A DNA stretch of 64,000 nt, from the NCBI GenBank assembly GCA_016859345.1, contig CM029111.1:17299214-17363213 (forward strand), read 5' to 3'. Position numbers and translations under genes: made by a program. A model generated the notes under the pieces. The model was not told where the DNA came from, did no database searches, and worked only from the letters and a program-made list of their open reading frames with translations. This document shows, piece by piece, positions 47,623 to 57,985 of the stretch. The number at the start of each line of letters is the position of its first letter. Position 1 is the first letter of the stretch. Source of the stretch: Istiophorus platypterus (lineage: Eukaryota; Chordata; Actinopteri; Istiophoriformes; Istiophoridae).

Positions 47623-49011
47623 GTAGTTAAAAAGGGTAGAAGTTGCAAAACATATAGGGTGGTCCTTTAAATTTTGGCTTAAATTAGATTAATTGACCCC
47701 CATTTAAGAAAACGTGTTAACAGTGTCTAGGTGATTGTTCAATCTGGTAAGAACCAGATGAAATTAAAATATGTGGCTTTTCTCATTTGAACATTGAGAC
47801 AGAATAACATGGGAAACGGGCTCAGAATTAAAGACACAGCGTGTCGGGACGTCTGTTTGTACGAGCAGAATATGCCAGAAAACTGATTTTTACGTTTAAC
47901 CATCTGACAACAACGTGGAGAGAAAATAGGAAGAGGGAATAACTCTCTGAGCACCTGCTGCACCTGCTGCTTTCATGAGATTCTCACATTTTCTTAACGT
48001 TTTTTCTTGCCCCCCCCTCCCCCTCCCCTCCGTCAGACTGTCAAAGACCACCTGCTGGACCACGTGTGTCCCCAGAGCCTGAGCTGTGGCCTCTGTCACC
48101 TCCCCCAGCTCTCACTGTGCTCCCTGCTGTGGCACGCCCTCGCTCACCTCTCCCTGCCCGTCTTCACCTGCCCGCACTGCGCCCGCTGCTTCGTAGAGCG
48201 CCCCCTCCTGGACAGACACATGGCCATGCATGCCGAGGAGGCGGCGGCCAAAGAGCGGGAGCGGTCGGCACTGAGGGCCTACAGGGTGGGGCCAGGGGGC
48301 GTGGCGGGGGCGGAGGAGTTGCATTGCTTCTTGTGCCCGCAGACTTTCCGCTCCTCATCGGCCTTTCAGTACCACCTAAGCCTGCACACTGCCAACTCCC
48401 CGGGGGGCGGAGGAGGTGCCGGAGGCCAGGGCTGGCTGGGCAAACGTAAAGCTGACCAGTCCCTGGAGTGCCCCCCTTCGTCCTGCTCCTCATCATCTCC
48501 ACAGGATGCTGGCGGCCTCGCTAAAATGAGCAACCTGGGCCTGGGCATGGGAATGGGTTTCAGCATACCGGATAAATATTTTCAGGGCCCAGCACACAGC
48601 CTGTCCTCCGGGGTCCAGACCAACGGGGGCTCGGGGCAGGACGGAGGAGGGGGCGCCGGGGTGGCAGGGGTCCGTGGGAAATGGTACCGGTGTCGCTACT
48701 GCGGCAAACGCTTCGCCCACTCGGGGGAGTTCACCTATCACCTCCGCATCCACACGGGGGAGAAGCCCTACCAGTGCAAAGTCTGCCTGCGCTTCTTCCG
48801 GGGCCGCTCCACCATGATCTGCCACCTGAAGACACACGCCGGCGCCCTCATGTACCGCTGCACCGTCTGCGGCCTCTACTTCTCCACGCTGAAGCTGGTG
48901 TCGTCGCACATGGAGCTGCACAAGGACCACTTGCCGCTGGACTTCAACATTGAGCAGACTTTCATGTACAACGACCATTCAAAAGAGCCGCTGCCCACCG
49001 TGGACACCTGA
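45151..49011 (+). CDS. zbtb39: ZBTB39, BTB/POZ and C2H2 zinc-finger protein
   Basis: Coding exons 45151-46428, 46555-46914 and 48037-49011, all phase 0, joining to 870 aa. The BTB domain (residues about 10-120) includes CDVFLQVGNRTFAAHRAVLA and ANFEKVLTFVYTGEILTDLI, closest to ZBTB39 in my knowledge. The middle is low-complexity and acidic. It has SUMO-type sites VKAE (K216) and LKTE (K263) and a SUMO-interacting motif IIELSDDE (390-397). About ten C2H2 or C2H2-like fingers follow, one split by the second intron; the last three (CRYCGKRF, CKVCLRFF, CTVCGLYF) are the best. The tail is DFNIEQTFMYNDHSKEPLP. Such proteins bind DNA and usually repress transcription. I chose ATG 45151 because it matches the family start; the frame is open upstream only through a non-ATG codon. 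Confidence 0.93.
46429..46554 (+). other. zbtb39: zbtb39 short coding intron (126 bases)
   Basis: GT-AG intron. If retained, the BTB frame stays open for 27 more codons and stops at 46510-46512, giving a BTB-only protein of about 453 aa without zinc fingers. Confidence 0.8.
46915..48036 (+). other. zbtb39: zbtb39 second coding intron
   Basis: The donor gttcgt is weak and the acceptor follows a strong C/T tract (ccctcccctccgtcag). It holds a TG/TATG microsatellite at 47485-47620. Confidence 0.8.
47485..47620. repeat. TATG/TG microsatellite
   Basis: Interrupted TATATG units lead into about 23 TG units (47573-47619). Confidence 0.93.
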
Positions 49012-50085
49012 TCAGCTCCGAGCGCCCCCCCGGTGCCTCCGTCCTCCGTTCCCTTTCTCCCCTATCTCTGACACTCACTGTGTCTGGTTGTCGTGGACCA
49101 TATACTGCATATAATAGATTTGGGATGCAGCTAACGATTATTGTCATTATGGATTAATCGATTAGTCGGTAAAATATCAACAACTTTATGTGAAGGAAAA
49201 AAAAAGCCAACGTGGCATCTTCAAACTTGTTTTGTCCAATCAGCTGTCAAAAACACCAACAAATTAAGTTTACGATATAAAATTGAGAAAAGCGGCAAAT
49301 TCTCACATTTGAAAAGCTGAAACCAGAGAATATGTCATTTCGCCATCATAAATCAATTAAAGAACTTGAAACTCTCCTTTAACTTCCTCTCCTTTCCGGT
49401 CGACTAATCGATTAATCGTTTCAACACCGTCATAGACGTAGACTTTTAGAATGTAGGGGATGTATTATCCGTCAGATGCCGTTCACCGAGTTGACCTGTC
49501 TGAAAGTTTGGTCTCCGTGAGCTAAGATTAAAAAAAAGAAAAAAAAGAGAAAAAAAAAAGAAGCCACATGGTGGCGGTGTTGTGTGTCAGTGAAAGAAGG
49601 GGGAGCCCTGTGGGTCGTCAACCCCAGCAGTGACCTGCCTGTGTCTGAAAACAAAATCAGTGTCCTTGCAACGTACGCATCAGGGTTGGTTTTTAACGTC
49701 AATGTTTGATATTTACGCTGTTAACTAAAAATAGCACCACACTGTAGCACGGAATATTATTTTTCCTATATTTACAGTTTCTATTTTCACGCAGTGAGTT
49801 TTCATTTTTGACCCCACAGGTGCAACATAACCCAGCCACATGAAGTGTAATCCATCTGTCTGTCATTGAAACATTATGTTTTGTGTTGTTTTTTTTTTTT
49901 TTATGAAACGCTTTCAGAAGATGCCATGTAGTCTATTTTTTGGGAGCATGTGGAGCAGGCCGTTGCTGTAGAATTGTGATATTTAAGTGCCATCACATGA
50001 TATTCGTGTCTTACCTCATATTTATGATGACAATGTGACTATTTATTATTTTTTAAAATGTTGTTTTTGGAAATAATACAATAAA
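49012..50085 (+). other. zbtb39: Candidate zbtb39 3' UTR with poly(A) signal
   Basis: Follows the TGA at 49009-49011. AATAAA at 50080-50085 is followed by a GT-rich stretch, a good cleavage context. It contains an interspersed element at 49118-49430. Confidence 0.55.
49118..49430. mobile_element. Fish interspersed element with GATTAATCGATTA ends
   Basis: The left end contains ggattaatcgattagtcgg and the right end ggtcgactaatcgattaatc, which are near-perfect inverted repeats about 250 bp apart. The interior (catcttcaaacttgttttgtc, aaattgagaaaagcggcaaa) recurs in decayed copies at about 6690-6850, 18290-18610, 25330-25600, 43850-44090, 58688-58930 and 60145-60360. Non-coding, so a MITE-type element is likely. 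Confidence 0.6.
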
Positions 50086-50945
50086 TGCCTCTAGGATGAC
50101 TGTTACTGTTGCCCCCCTCCCCACCGAATTATTTTTTTTTTAATCTGTTTTTTTCCTGCAACACAGAAAACTCCATTCATCATCAGAATGTCAGTGATGA
50201 ATTGGCAGAAATCTGCACAGTGTTGTGAGCCTCCCGCTTCCAGGGTTTGCGACCTTTGCCCCTTTTTTAAAGCCCAGTCTCTTCCTGCTATTGTGCCGTC
50301 CATGGACAGACAGCTCTCTTTTTCGTTTTTCTTCTTTTTTTCTTTTTTCGCTCCTTCTACCTATGTAACGTCTAAAATGTCGGAACACTTCACGTCTGAG
50401 ATGGAGACCGAAGTGGAAGCAAACATAACGCGGGTTGACAGCGACCACAAGATGGCAGGTAGCAGAGTGCAAGGACAGCGAACTTGGTAATAAAATGAAA
50501 ACTCTAAACCATGAAACACTGATGATCCCAGGCTTTTTTTTCCCCCCATTGCTCTCCTCTGCCATGGCGATTAAAGTACAAAATTCATCCCAGGTTTTCA
50601 CAGCTCAGATGGATAGAAAACAGTGTTTAAGGGATTTTTATTTCATGTTATCAGAACTTGTAGACTACAGCAGTATCCAGAAACAGATAATGGGAGCTAT
50701 AAAAACATAGGTCTATTCGGTTACATTTTCACATTTGCAAGACATTTATATGGGTTATGAGGACGGCTCTTATCTGGCATTAGACAGATTTGTTTACACA
50801 CATTCCTGGTGTGGCACCGGTCTTTCCCTGTGCCAAGGAGTTTGCAATGAGTTCCTGTGGGAGTTGAGCAGCTTTGACTAAAAGAAAACAGAAAAACAAA
50901 AACAAAACATTTCCTGCTTTCATCTGTTTAAAACTGTGATCAGAA

Positions 50946-50978
<33 letters not shown>

Positions 50979-51154
50979 TTAACATGAAGATTATGAGAGG
51001 AAGTGTTTGGTGAGCCCATCCATGAGATGACGTGCTGTACAATCTATGCCTCTCGTTCCCAAAAGCACTGAGACCTGATCCAGTTCTGTCAGATCTCCAC
51101 TCCGTAAAACGTCCTGTTCTCGAACCTTGCCCTGTTCTCGTCTCGGCTCCCACC
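50086..51154. other. Convergent 3' region between zbtb39 and gpr182
   Basis: A minus-strand AATAAA (tttatt at 50637-50642) is a candidate poly(A) signal for gpr182, giving it a 3' UTR of about 0.5 kb. T-runs near 50958-50980. No other gene seen. Confidence 0.5.
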
Positions 51155-52246
51155 TTATGATCCGACATCTGACTGGCTCGTGGTGGTATTGCTCAGCTTG
51201 CGCAGCTTCCCTGGGGCCCCCCCTCCTCCGTTGGGAGCACCAGGCTGGTTCCCCGCTCCGGCCTGGACCCCGGTGCCCCCTTGGGGTATGTAGTGCACCA
51301 CCGTGTTGAGCAGGTTGTTGCGGAAGCTCTTGCTGAGGAAGTTGTAGAGGATGGGGTTGGCGACGCAGTGGAAGAGCGACAGGCTCTGCACCACGATGAA
51401 GGAGAAGTAGAGCATCTCTACCGTGTTGCAGCTGAAGACGTAGGGGTCGAGGTCGTCTATGATCATCAGGAACATGACCGCGTGGTAGGGCAGCCAGCAC
51501 ATGACGAACACCAGGGAGTACACATGCACCAGCCACACATCCCGCCGGCCGTCCACATCCGGTGCTGTCTGGACCGCCCGGGCAATCAGCATGTTGCAGG
51601 TGATGATGACGGCGGCGGGGGCCAGGAACTGGAAGAGAAGGCAGAGGAACGCCACCGAGACGAACCATTGGGTGTAGTTGTGCTCAGGCAGCATGTAGCA
51701 GCCGGGCTCGTCCCACTCCAGGAGGTCCACATGGACATTCTCCATCAGGGCCAGGAAAAAGGAGAGCACCCACAGGCCCCCGCAGAGCACCCAGCGCCGC
51801 CGGCCGATGGGGAACAGCGCCGGGGATGAGGGCCGGGCCAGGGACAGGTAGCGCTCCAATGTCATCAGGGCCAGGAAGAAAGAGCTGCTGTAGACATTGA
51901 CCACGTAGATGAGGTTGGTGACCTTGCAGAGGAAGCGACCCCACAGCCAAACCTTGTCCAGGGTCACCTCCATCATGAAGAATGGCAGTATCGCGATCAC
52001 CATCAGGTCTGACAGGCTCACATTGATGACGCAGAAGAGCACGCCGTTAGCCGAGTGGCGGCGCCGCCAGTTCACCCAGACAACCAGCGCATTCTCCAGC
52101 AGGCCCACCACGAAGATGAGCAGGTAGAGCAGGAAGAGGGCGATGCGCCGGTAGTCTGCGTCCAGCTTGATGGTGCACTCGTAGATGAACCACGGCGTGC
52201 CATTCAGGTAGTCCAACGAATGGTTGTACTGCTCGGGAGCGCTCAT
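51155..52246 (-). CDS. gpr182: GPR182, atypical chemokine-type seven-helix receptor
   Basis: Single coding exon of 363 aa. Seven hydrophobic helices are visible: about 35-58, 68-92, 107-130, 151-171, 194-218, 237-262 and 275-301. TM3 begins with C107, pairing with C183 in loop 2. The DRY position is E131-R132-Y133. TM6 has CWLPYH (250-255) and TM7 NPILY (297-301). LLNTVVHYIP after helix 8 is a GPR182 signature. NHS and NGT near the N-terminus are possible glycosylation sites. GPR182 is reported as a chemokine-scavenging receptor of lymphatic and sinusoidal endothelium. I chose the ATG at 52246 rather than 52339 because a pyrimidine tract plus CAG lies just before it, a likely acceptor, and the family starts here. 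It lies next to zbtb39, as in human. Confidence 0.93.
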   Translation of the reverse strand: MSAPEQYNHSLDYLNGTPWFIYECTIKLDADYRRIALFLLYLLIFVVGLLENALVVWVNWRRRHSANGVLFCVINVSLSDLMVIAILPFFMMEVTLDKVWLWGRFLCKVTNLIYVVNVYSSSFFLALMTLERYLSLARPSSPALFPIGRRRWVLCGGLWVLSFFLALMENVHVDLLEWDEPGCYMLPEHNYTQWFVSVAFLCLLFQFLAPAAVIITCNMLIARAVQTAPDVDGRRDVWLVHVYSLVFVMCWLPYHAVMFLMIIDDLDPYVFSCNTVEMLYFSFIVVQSLSLFHCVANPILYNFLSKSFRNNLLNTVVHYIPQGGTGVQAGAGNQPGAPNGGGGAPGKLRKLSNTTTSQSDVGS

Positions 52247-54720
52247 GGTCTGGAGTGGGGAGGCAGAGGAAAAGTGGTTCATATCCGGACAGAGTTTAGA
52301 TTTTACTTTGGGGTTAATCTGATTAGGTTTTTCCGACATTACATAACGGAAACGTGGGAGGAGGAGGGTGGTGGCAGCAGACGTGCTGGTCAGAAATGTT
52401 ACTCCAATACTTTTGAGAGCTAGATACTAAAGCTGCAACAGAGCAATTTCACAAGCTACAACGTGCAATTCAGAAACAAGAAATGTTTCACTGTGAAATG
52501 CTGCCAATTCAGCAGTGTATTTGTTTATAGTAATACACACTGATTTATAGGTTTTTTCCTTCATTTAAAGACGATGGACGAAAATTTAAAAAAAAAAAAA
52601 AAAGGATTGAAGTGAACGCAGCGGTCTCTCTCTTTTTTGTCCTGCTGCATCAGTTTTTGTTGGTTTTTTTGGTTTTTTTTTACTTTTTTTTCTTCTTAAA
52701 TGGCAAACATACCTTCCTCTGCAAACCTGGTGCCTGCACTACCCACAATGCAGCTCAACCACCGAATAAACGATGACTCAAGTGACATCACCTGAGGACT
52801 TCACACAGCTCCCTCTGGAGCCACAAAAGGCTTTACGTGACTTTTTTTTTTTGCAACACAACTCCCCAAGACCTGTCAACAGGACCCCCCCACTTTTCTG
52901 TCCCCTTGTCCATCCTCATCTAAGGCAGAAACACATTTTAACGTATCTATAAATACAAAGCTGGACTCAAACACACCTTGTCGTGGGGATGAGTGTCCTA
53001 GAGATGAAGAGGGGCAGGTCCCACCTGAGGCCTTGTCGTCTCCTGCGGGGGGGGGTTCTTTGTTTTTGTTTTATTTTTCCTTTTTTCGGCTGTGAGGCCT
53101 GCAGATACGAGATGAATCCTTCCAGCTCTACTGTTGAGGGCTATTTGAGCAATCAAGCAGCCTGGAGTCTCTACCCTCCCATTTCTCATTAACACCCCCC
53201 CCCAAAAAAAAAAAACCCAACACAAACACAGATCTGACAGGACATCCTCAGTGAGTAGAGGGGAGTGCTATAGAAGCCCTGGGATGCCTCCACATGGCTA
53301 AAGGGAAAGCAAGTTAACAGAGGCTAGAAAAAAAGTGCAATCAAACAAAGGGTTTGTTTTTTTTTCCTCTGTTCCTTCATTATTTCTAGATTCATTGGAG
53401 AACCAGTTGTAAACACTTTAAGACTTTAAGAAACAACCACTGTTTCCATTCCGATCAATAGGATTTTATATCTGATGTCCCCAGACTGAAAGGTGCCCTT
53501 TCCCTTCTCTTGCTCTTTGCCTCAGAAATACTATTTAAAAGATTTAACTGTTAAAGTTTACTTAAAAAATAATAATAATAAATCTACCAGAAAAACAGAG
53601 ATGCAGAGGGAAAAACATGACTAGAACGGGGTCAACATTTGACAGCGTGGTGATTCAGTTCATTACGGTTCATTACAATGGGATTAAAGCATCTTTGCTT
53701 AATACTGAAGACAAAAAAGGGTAATTAATTAAAAAAAAAGTTAAACAAGGCTAAGTTTCTAGGGCCAAGCTAGCAACTCTGTGAGGCTTTTAAATAATAA
53801 CACGATTATATCTGGCATTACGTTTATCATGTTCACCGTGCTGGACAAATTCAAGATTTTGACCCAATGATTAAAAGTGATGGGCCCACTAAGGCGATTA
53901 CAGTTTGGCAGGCTCCAGTGTGTGTAAGAATTGGCAGCCATGATGATCTTCAAGGAGAAGATATGAAACATGTAGAGTAAGGCCCAGTAGAGTTTACATT
54001 AAACATCTCATGTTCTCACTAAAAGGCAGAATTTTTGGTAAATACCAAAAACTACATCTACTTTGGCATGATAACTGGTTTGATTTGTTTTTTTTTCTTC
54101 TTGGAGGTTGTAAAAACCCCTATATCAGATTTAATGAATCGCACAGGTCACTTCAACACCAGTTTTAGTTCATTACTAGTAATTTTCCTCAATGAACAGT
54201 CCTGTGTGTGTGTGTGTGTGTGTGTAAAGATGGCTCAATAAGAATGGTGTGGAAACAGAGGGGAAAAAAAAAACAGGCACCACATAGCAGAGAACAATGA
54301 CAGGAAGCACCCCCCCCCACAGGCCCTTCAACTCCCCACTTTGAGGCACAGTCACGGATATAGAGGAGTTCGGAAACCTGGGGCACACCAGCCTCACTGA
54401 AAGAAGGGGGGGGCTATTTAACCTAGACGTGCGTATACACACACACACATCCCCATCATCGCTTTATTTCAACGCCATGTAGGTGGCTAAGGAGCAGATG
54501 TGGAGGAAGTGACGTGTTTTAATGTCACTTGTTTTAATGTCACAGTCAGTGGGGATTTTTTATATAACCAAAGTTCTCTAAAACTGCACAAGGCGCAAGT
54601 GCATCTCTGTCATCACTCCGGAGGAAGCCATGTCAGGGGGGAGCTCCTTTGGCGCGATCTCACATGCATCCTCACTCTAGGGGGCGCCGAGGTCACCATT
54701 AAGGTCGGAGTCATACAGTG
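52247..54720. other. Upstream of gpr182, intergenic
   Basis: Probably includes a gpr182 5' UTR intron, with an acceptor just before the start codon (complement of 52250-52270). It has A and T homopolymers and a short TG run at 54203-54226. No coding exon recognised. Confidence 0.5.
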
Positions 54721-54724
54721 CCAA

Positions 54725-54813
54725 ACATTTGTGTTGGCCACGATTCGCACTGAATAAAGCCCCCCCCCCCCCCCCCCCCATTAATCAGTTAGAATCGTGG
54801 CCAACAGAAATGT
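54725..54813. repeat. Foldback: 22-bp inverted repeat around a poly(C) tract
   Basis: The left arm (54725-54746) and right arm (54792-54813) are inverted copies matching at 21 of 22 positions, with the core ttggccacgattc. Between them is aataaag and a run of about 22 C. No ORF and no promoter seen. Confidence 0.9.
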
Positions 54814-54819
54814 GCGGGG

Positions 54820-56690
54820 GCCCGCGCTGTTCTTACCGCCGTCTCTGAACTGTCAGCGGTTTGTCCCTTACCAACGACAACACCTTCAGCTGCACCCCTC
54901 CCTCCAACCCGTCTGCTCATCCTGTCCCCAAGTCCTATTGTGTAAAACAAGTTTCAGGCTTTTTTGACTGAAGCCAGTCGGGACCAGTCAGCAATTTCTG
55001 CCCTCCTCTGATGAAACAGGAAGGAACTAGTCAGCAGAAACCCATCTTCTGGAAAGCTTGAGACAAAAAGTAGTCTCTGACCTACACCACGTCGTTATCG
55101 GAGACTAGAAAACAACTTCAAAAGACAAACACCAATAGATTCCCCGAATGTTCTGGTCTGTCAAACTCCACTGGTCGGATAAATTCACGGACCAGCCAGT
55201 TTATCTGAACGATTGTCAACATCTGCACCAAATTTCGCAGTCACCGGCCCAAGTCATGTTGAGAAATTTCTCTTAAAAAGCACAAATATTAGCCTCATGA
55301 TGTTGCTAGAGGTAAAGATTATGTTGGTAGGAGGCATTATCTTGAGAAATTTGGTCTGAATCCATCAAGTACATGTTGAGATGTTTAACACTTTGAGCTG
55401 CATTTCCCTTCATGAAAGGGATAGTATTTTGTTATCATCATCATTACTATTAAACATTATAAACGATTATTAATACCCGAGAGCAAAAAGTCACTAGGGA
55501 TTATCCTCTTCCAAGGGAAATTTCAGTTAAAAGCCCCAAAAGTGACGGGGGAAAAATTTAAAAAATGTGAAGGGTTAACCAAGGTCGAAGTTCATTGTTC
55601 CTTCTCGAAACCATCAACATCTGTAGGAAACTAATTTTTCAGCCAGACAATGAAGAGTCACACACTTTCCAAGAAATTCTTCATAAAATATATTTTGGTC
55701 CAAAAGCTGATTTTTTTTTTTTTTTTTTTTTTGTGCAAAAATACAACATATGCAATCACTAAGGAGATGATGAGGCGTCGTACAGAAGCCGCCGCCGCGT
55801 CCCCGCTGCCGGGCCAGTGTCTAAGAATGCTGTATCATCTCACTGTGTTAAGGCCGACTGCATGAGCTACTGAAATGTAGTGTTAATGTCACAATATTCA
55901 ACACAGAACCCTGGTTATCACTTGAGAGAAAAAAAAAAAAAAAAAAAAAAAAATTACAACAGCTCCTAGTTTCTACTGCTAAGGGTTTTTTTTTCTCCTA
56001 AGTATTATCCTATTACACCGATTCACATGGCGCACACTTAATTTCAACGCACAAAAACACTACGCTGGGTTCAGGAAGAGAGTCTGTCCAGAATAACGGC
56101 GATGGTTGGGCTCATTCTTTAAAGGAAGCTTTTTGTTGTTGAATTAAACGTCAACACTGTTTTTTTTCCTTTCTTTCTCGCTCTTTTTTTTTTTTTTTTT
56201 TAAAAAGAGGAGGATCTTTAAAATTTGGAACAGTCTAGTCATTAATCACAGGCTGTGGAATACAGGAAATTCTCCAAGGTCAGCTGAGCCCTGCTTATCA
56301 AAGAAGCAGGGCTGGGGCGGAAAAAAAAGAAAAGAAAAAAGTTTACAGCCCAAATAATCGGATATGCTTTTCCATTTAATCAACACACATCTACCGTTTT
56401 CAGCTGATGAGGCTGTTCTGGACATTTCTCTTGGGAATTTAGTCAAGACTTTGGTGCAAAACAGTATTGGATCCATTCACATTGTGCTCAACTATTCTGT
56501 TGCAGCGGAGTCAGTTTTAGTTGTATGCAAAGTGCAAATCCTGCTTTGATAAAGCTTCGATCCCACACATTTGGCACTCTAAACATTCAAATGGCATGCG
56601 TCTGCAGATAAATAATAATAGTAATAATAATATACTAGACATGTACACTGCCTAAACTACCATTTGTTTTTGTTTTTTTTTTACCTCCGT
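54820..56690. other. Intergenic between gpr182 and pip4k2c
   Basis: Contains a decayed repeat fragment (55210-55395), long T and A runs (55711-55732, 55930-55952, 56186-56200) and no recognisable exon. Confidence 0.5.
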
Positions 56691-56691
56691 T

Positions 56692-57592
56692 AAAAGAACA
56701 CTTTGACATTTTGGGACTTATTCACTTTGTTGTAGAGTTAGAAGAGAAGACCGAGAACAGTTGGGTTTTTTGCCAGAAAAGACCTGTTTTTTATGACATG
56801 TTGTCAGAGGGTAAGAGTGTATTTATTTGTTCCAAATAGCAGCTACACTCAAAAGGTGGAGTGTGAAGCTGTCAGCCCCAAATACCCCCCCCCCCCGTAT
56901 TGTTTTAACTACAGGGATGACAGCGCTCTTCTGGAAGACATTCGCAGCAGACAGTTGCACTCGCTTGTACACGTCAGCGTCAGTCAGGTCTGAGGACTTA
57001 CAAGTTTAAAAATAGAAATTAAAAAACCCCGACATCAGCTAATACCTTTGCAATTCATCCAACTCTCTGATTGAACTGGCAGTGGCTGAGGTACATTGTG
57101 GGTACTGTAGTCATACCGAGGAAACGGAATGTGTTGAATAAAAGACAATATAACCCCAGGTCTGCTGCGTCACCTTTATCCTTGTTTTTTTTTAACCCAT
57201 CCATCGTGAGTCCGACAGCGTTAGACGACTAGAAGCCCGAATCAATGGAAGGTTCTTTTAATTATCTCATATCTCAACAGAGAGCAGCCAGAAGCTAGTT
57301 AGCTTAGCATAAAGACTGGAGAAAGGACGACAGACTAAGCCTCCGTTAAAGTCCACTAATTAACATGTTTATCATGTTCATTTATTCCATACAAAAAAAG
57401 GTCATTTAAAAATGGCACATTGTGGTTTGACAGCGAGTTATGCCCTGGACTACACCTCGTCTAGCAATTTCCAGTCTTTGTGCAAAACTAAGCTAAGCTA
57501 ACAACGTCCTGGCTGTAGCTTAATATTTTGAACAGTGTCAATCTTCTCATCTAAACGCTCCACGAGAGACTGAATAAGTCTTATTTAACTTT
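56692..57592. mobile_element. Long palindromic fish element (decayed foldback)
   Basis: The left end (56715-56750, gacttattcactttgttgta...) and the right end (57542-57580) are inverted copies of about 36-39 bp with mismatches. Inside are the motifs ttagcttagcataaagactgg (57300) and the opposed cagtctttgtgc...aactaagctaagctaac. I recognise these from a common fish palindromic repeat. Non-coding. It may lie within the pip4k2c 3' UTR or just downstream. Confidence 0.6.
57381..57386 (-). terminator. pip4k2c: Candidate pip4k2c poly(A) signal
   Basis: Minus-strand AATAAA (tttatt on plus) 600 bases past the stop codon. Others exist nearby (about 56823), so the true site is uncertain. Confidence 0.3.
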
Positions 57593-57985
57593 AGTTCATA
57601 CCTGGGGAACCAAAGTGGAAAAAAAGAGATGTAATGATATTTGATCCATCGCTGACATGGGCTAACACTATGAACACTGATCAACAGTACTCTATTGCAG
57701 TTTCAAAGTACTCTATTGCTGAGTTATTCCATTAAGAGTGCTTAATATCTATAAGCAGTACGTCTTAAATCTTTAAAAATAAATATAAGCATCAGAAGTA
57801 GTACATTATATTGCTACAACATAGGTACGTAGTCTTGCCTCAGATCACCAAATTTAACTGAAGACCTGTGTCTGCATACTATTACTTTTTTTTTTTTGGT
57901 CAAAGAAAAGAAAAAAGAAAGAAAAAAAAATCGACTTTTATAGCTCTTGATCGGATGTATTTGCAGCAGCATCCGGAGCCGGGTG

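Noticed and set aside
51281..51829. 182-aa plus-strand ORF opposite gpr182
   Set aside because: Acidic/His-rich antisense shadow of the receptor exon.
52247..52339. 31-residue N-terminal extension of GPR182
   Set aside because: A pyrimidine tract with CAG just before the ATG at 52246 looks like a splice acceptor, and the extension has no family-like sequence.
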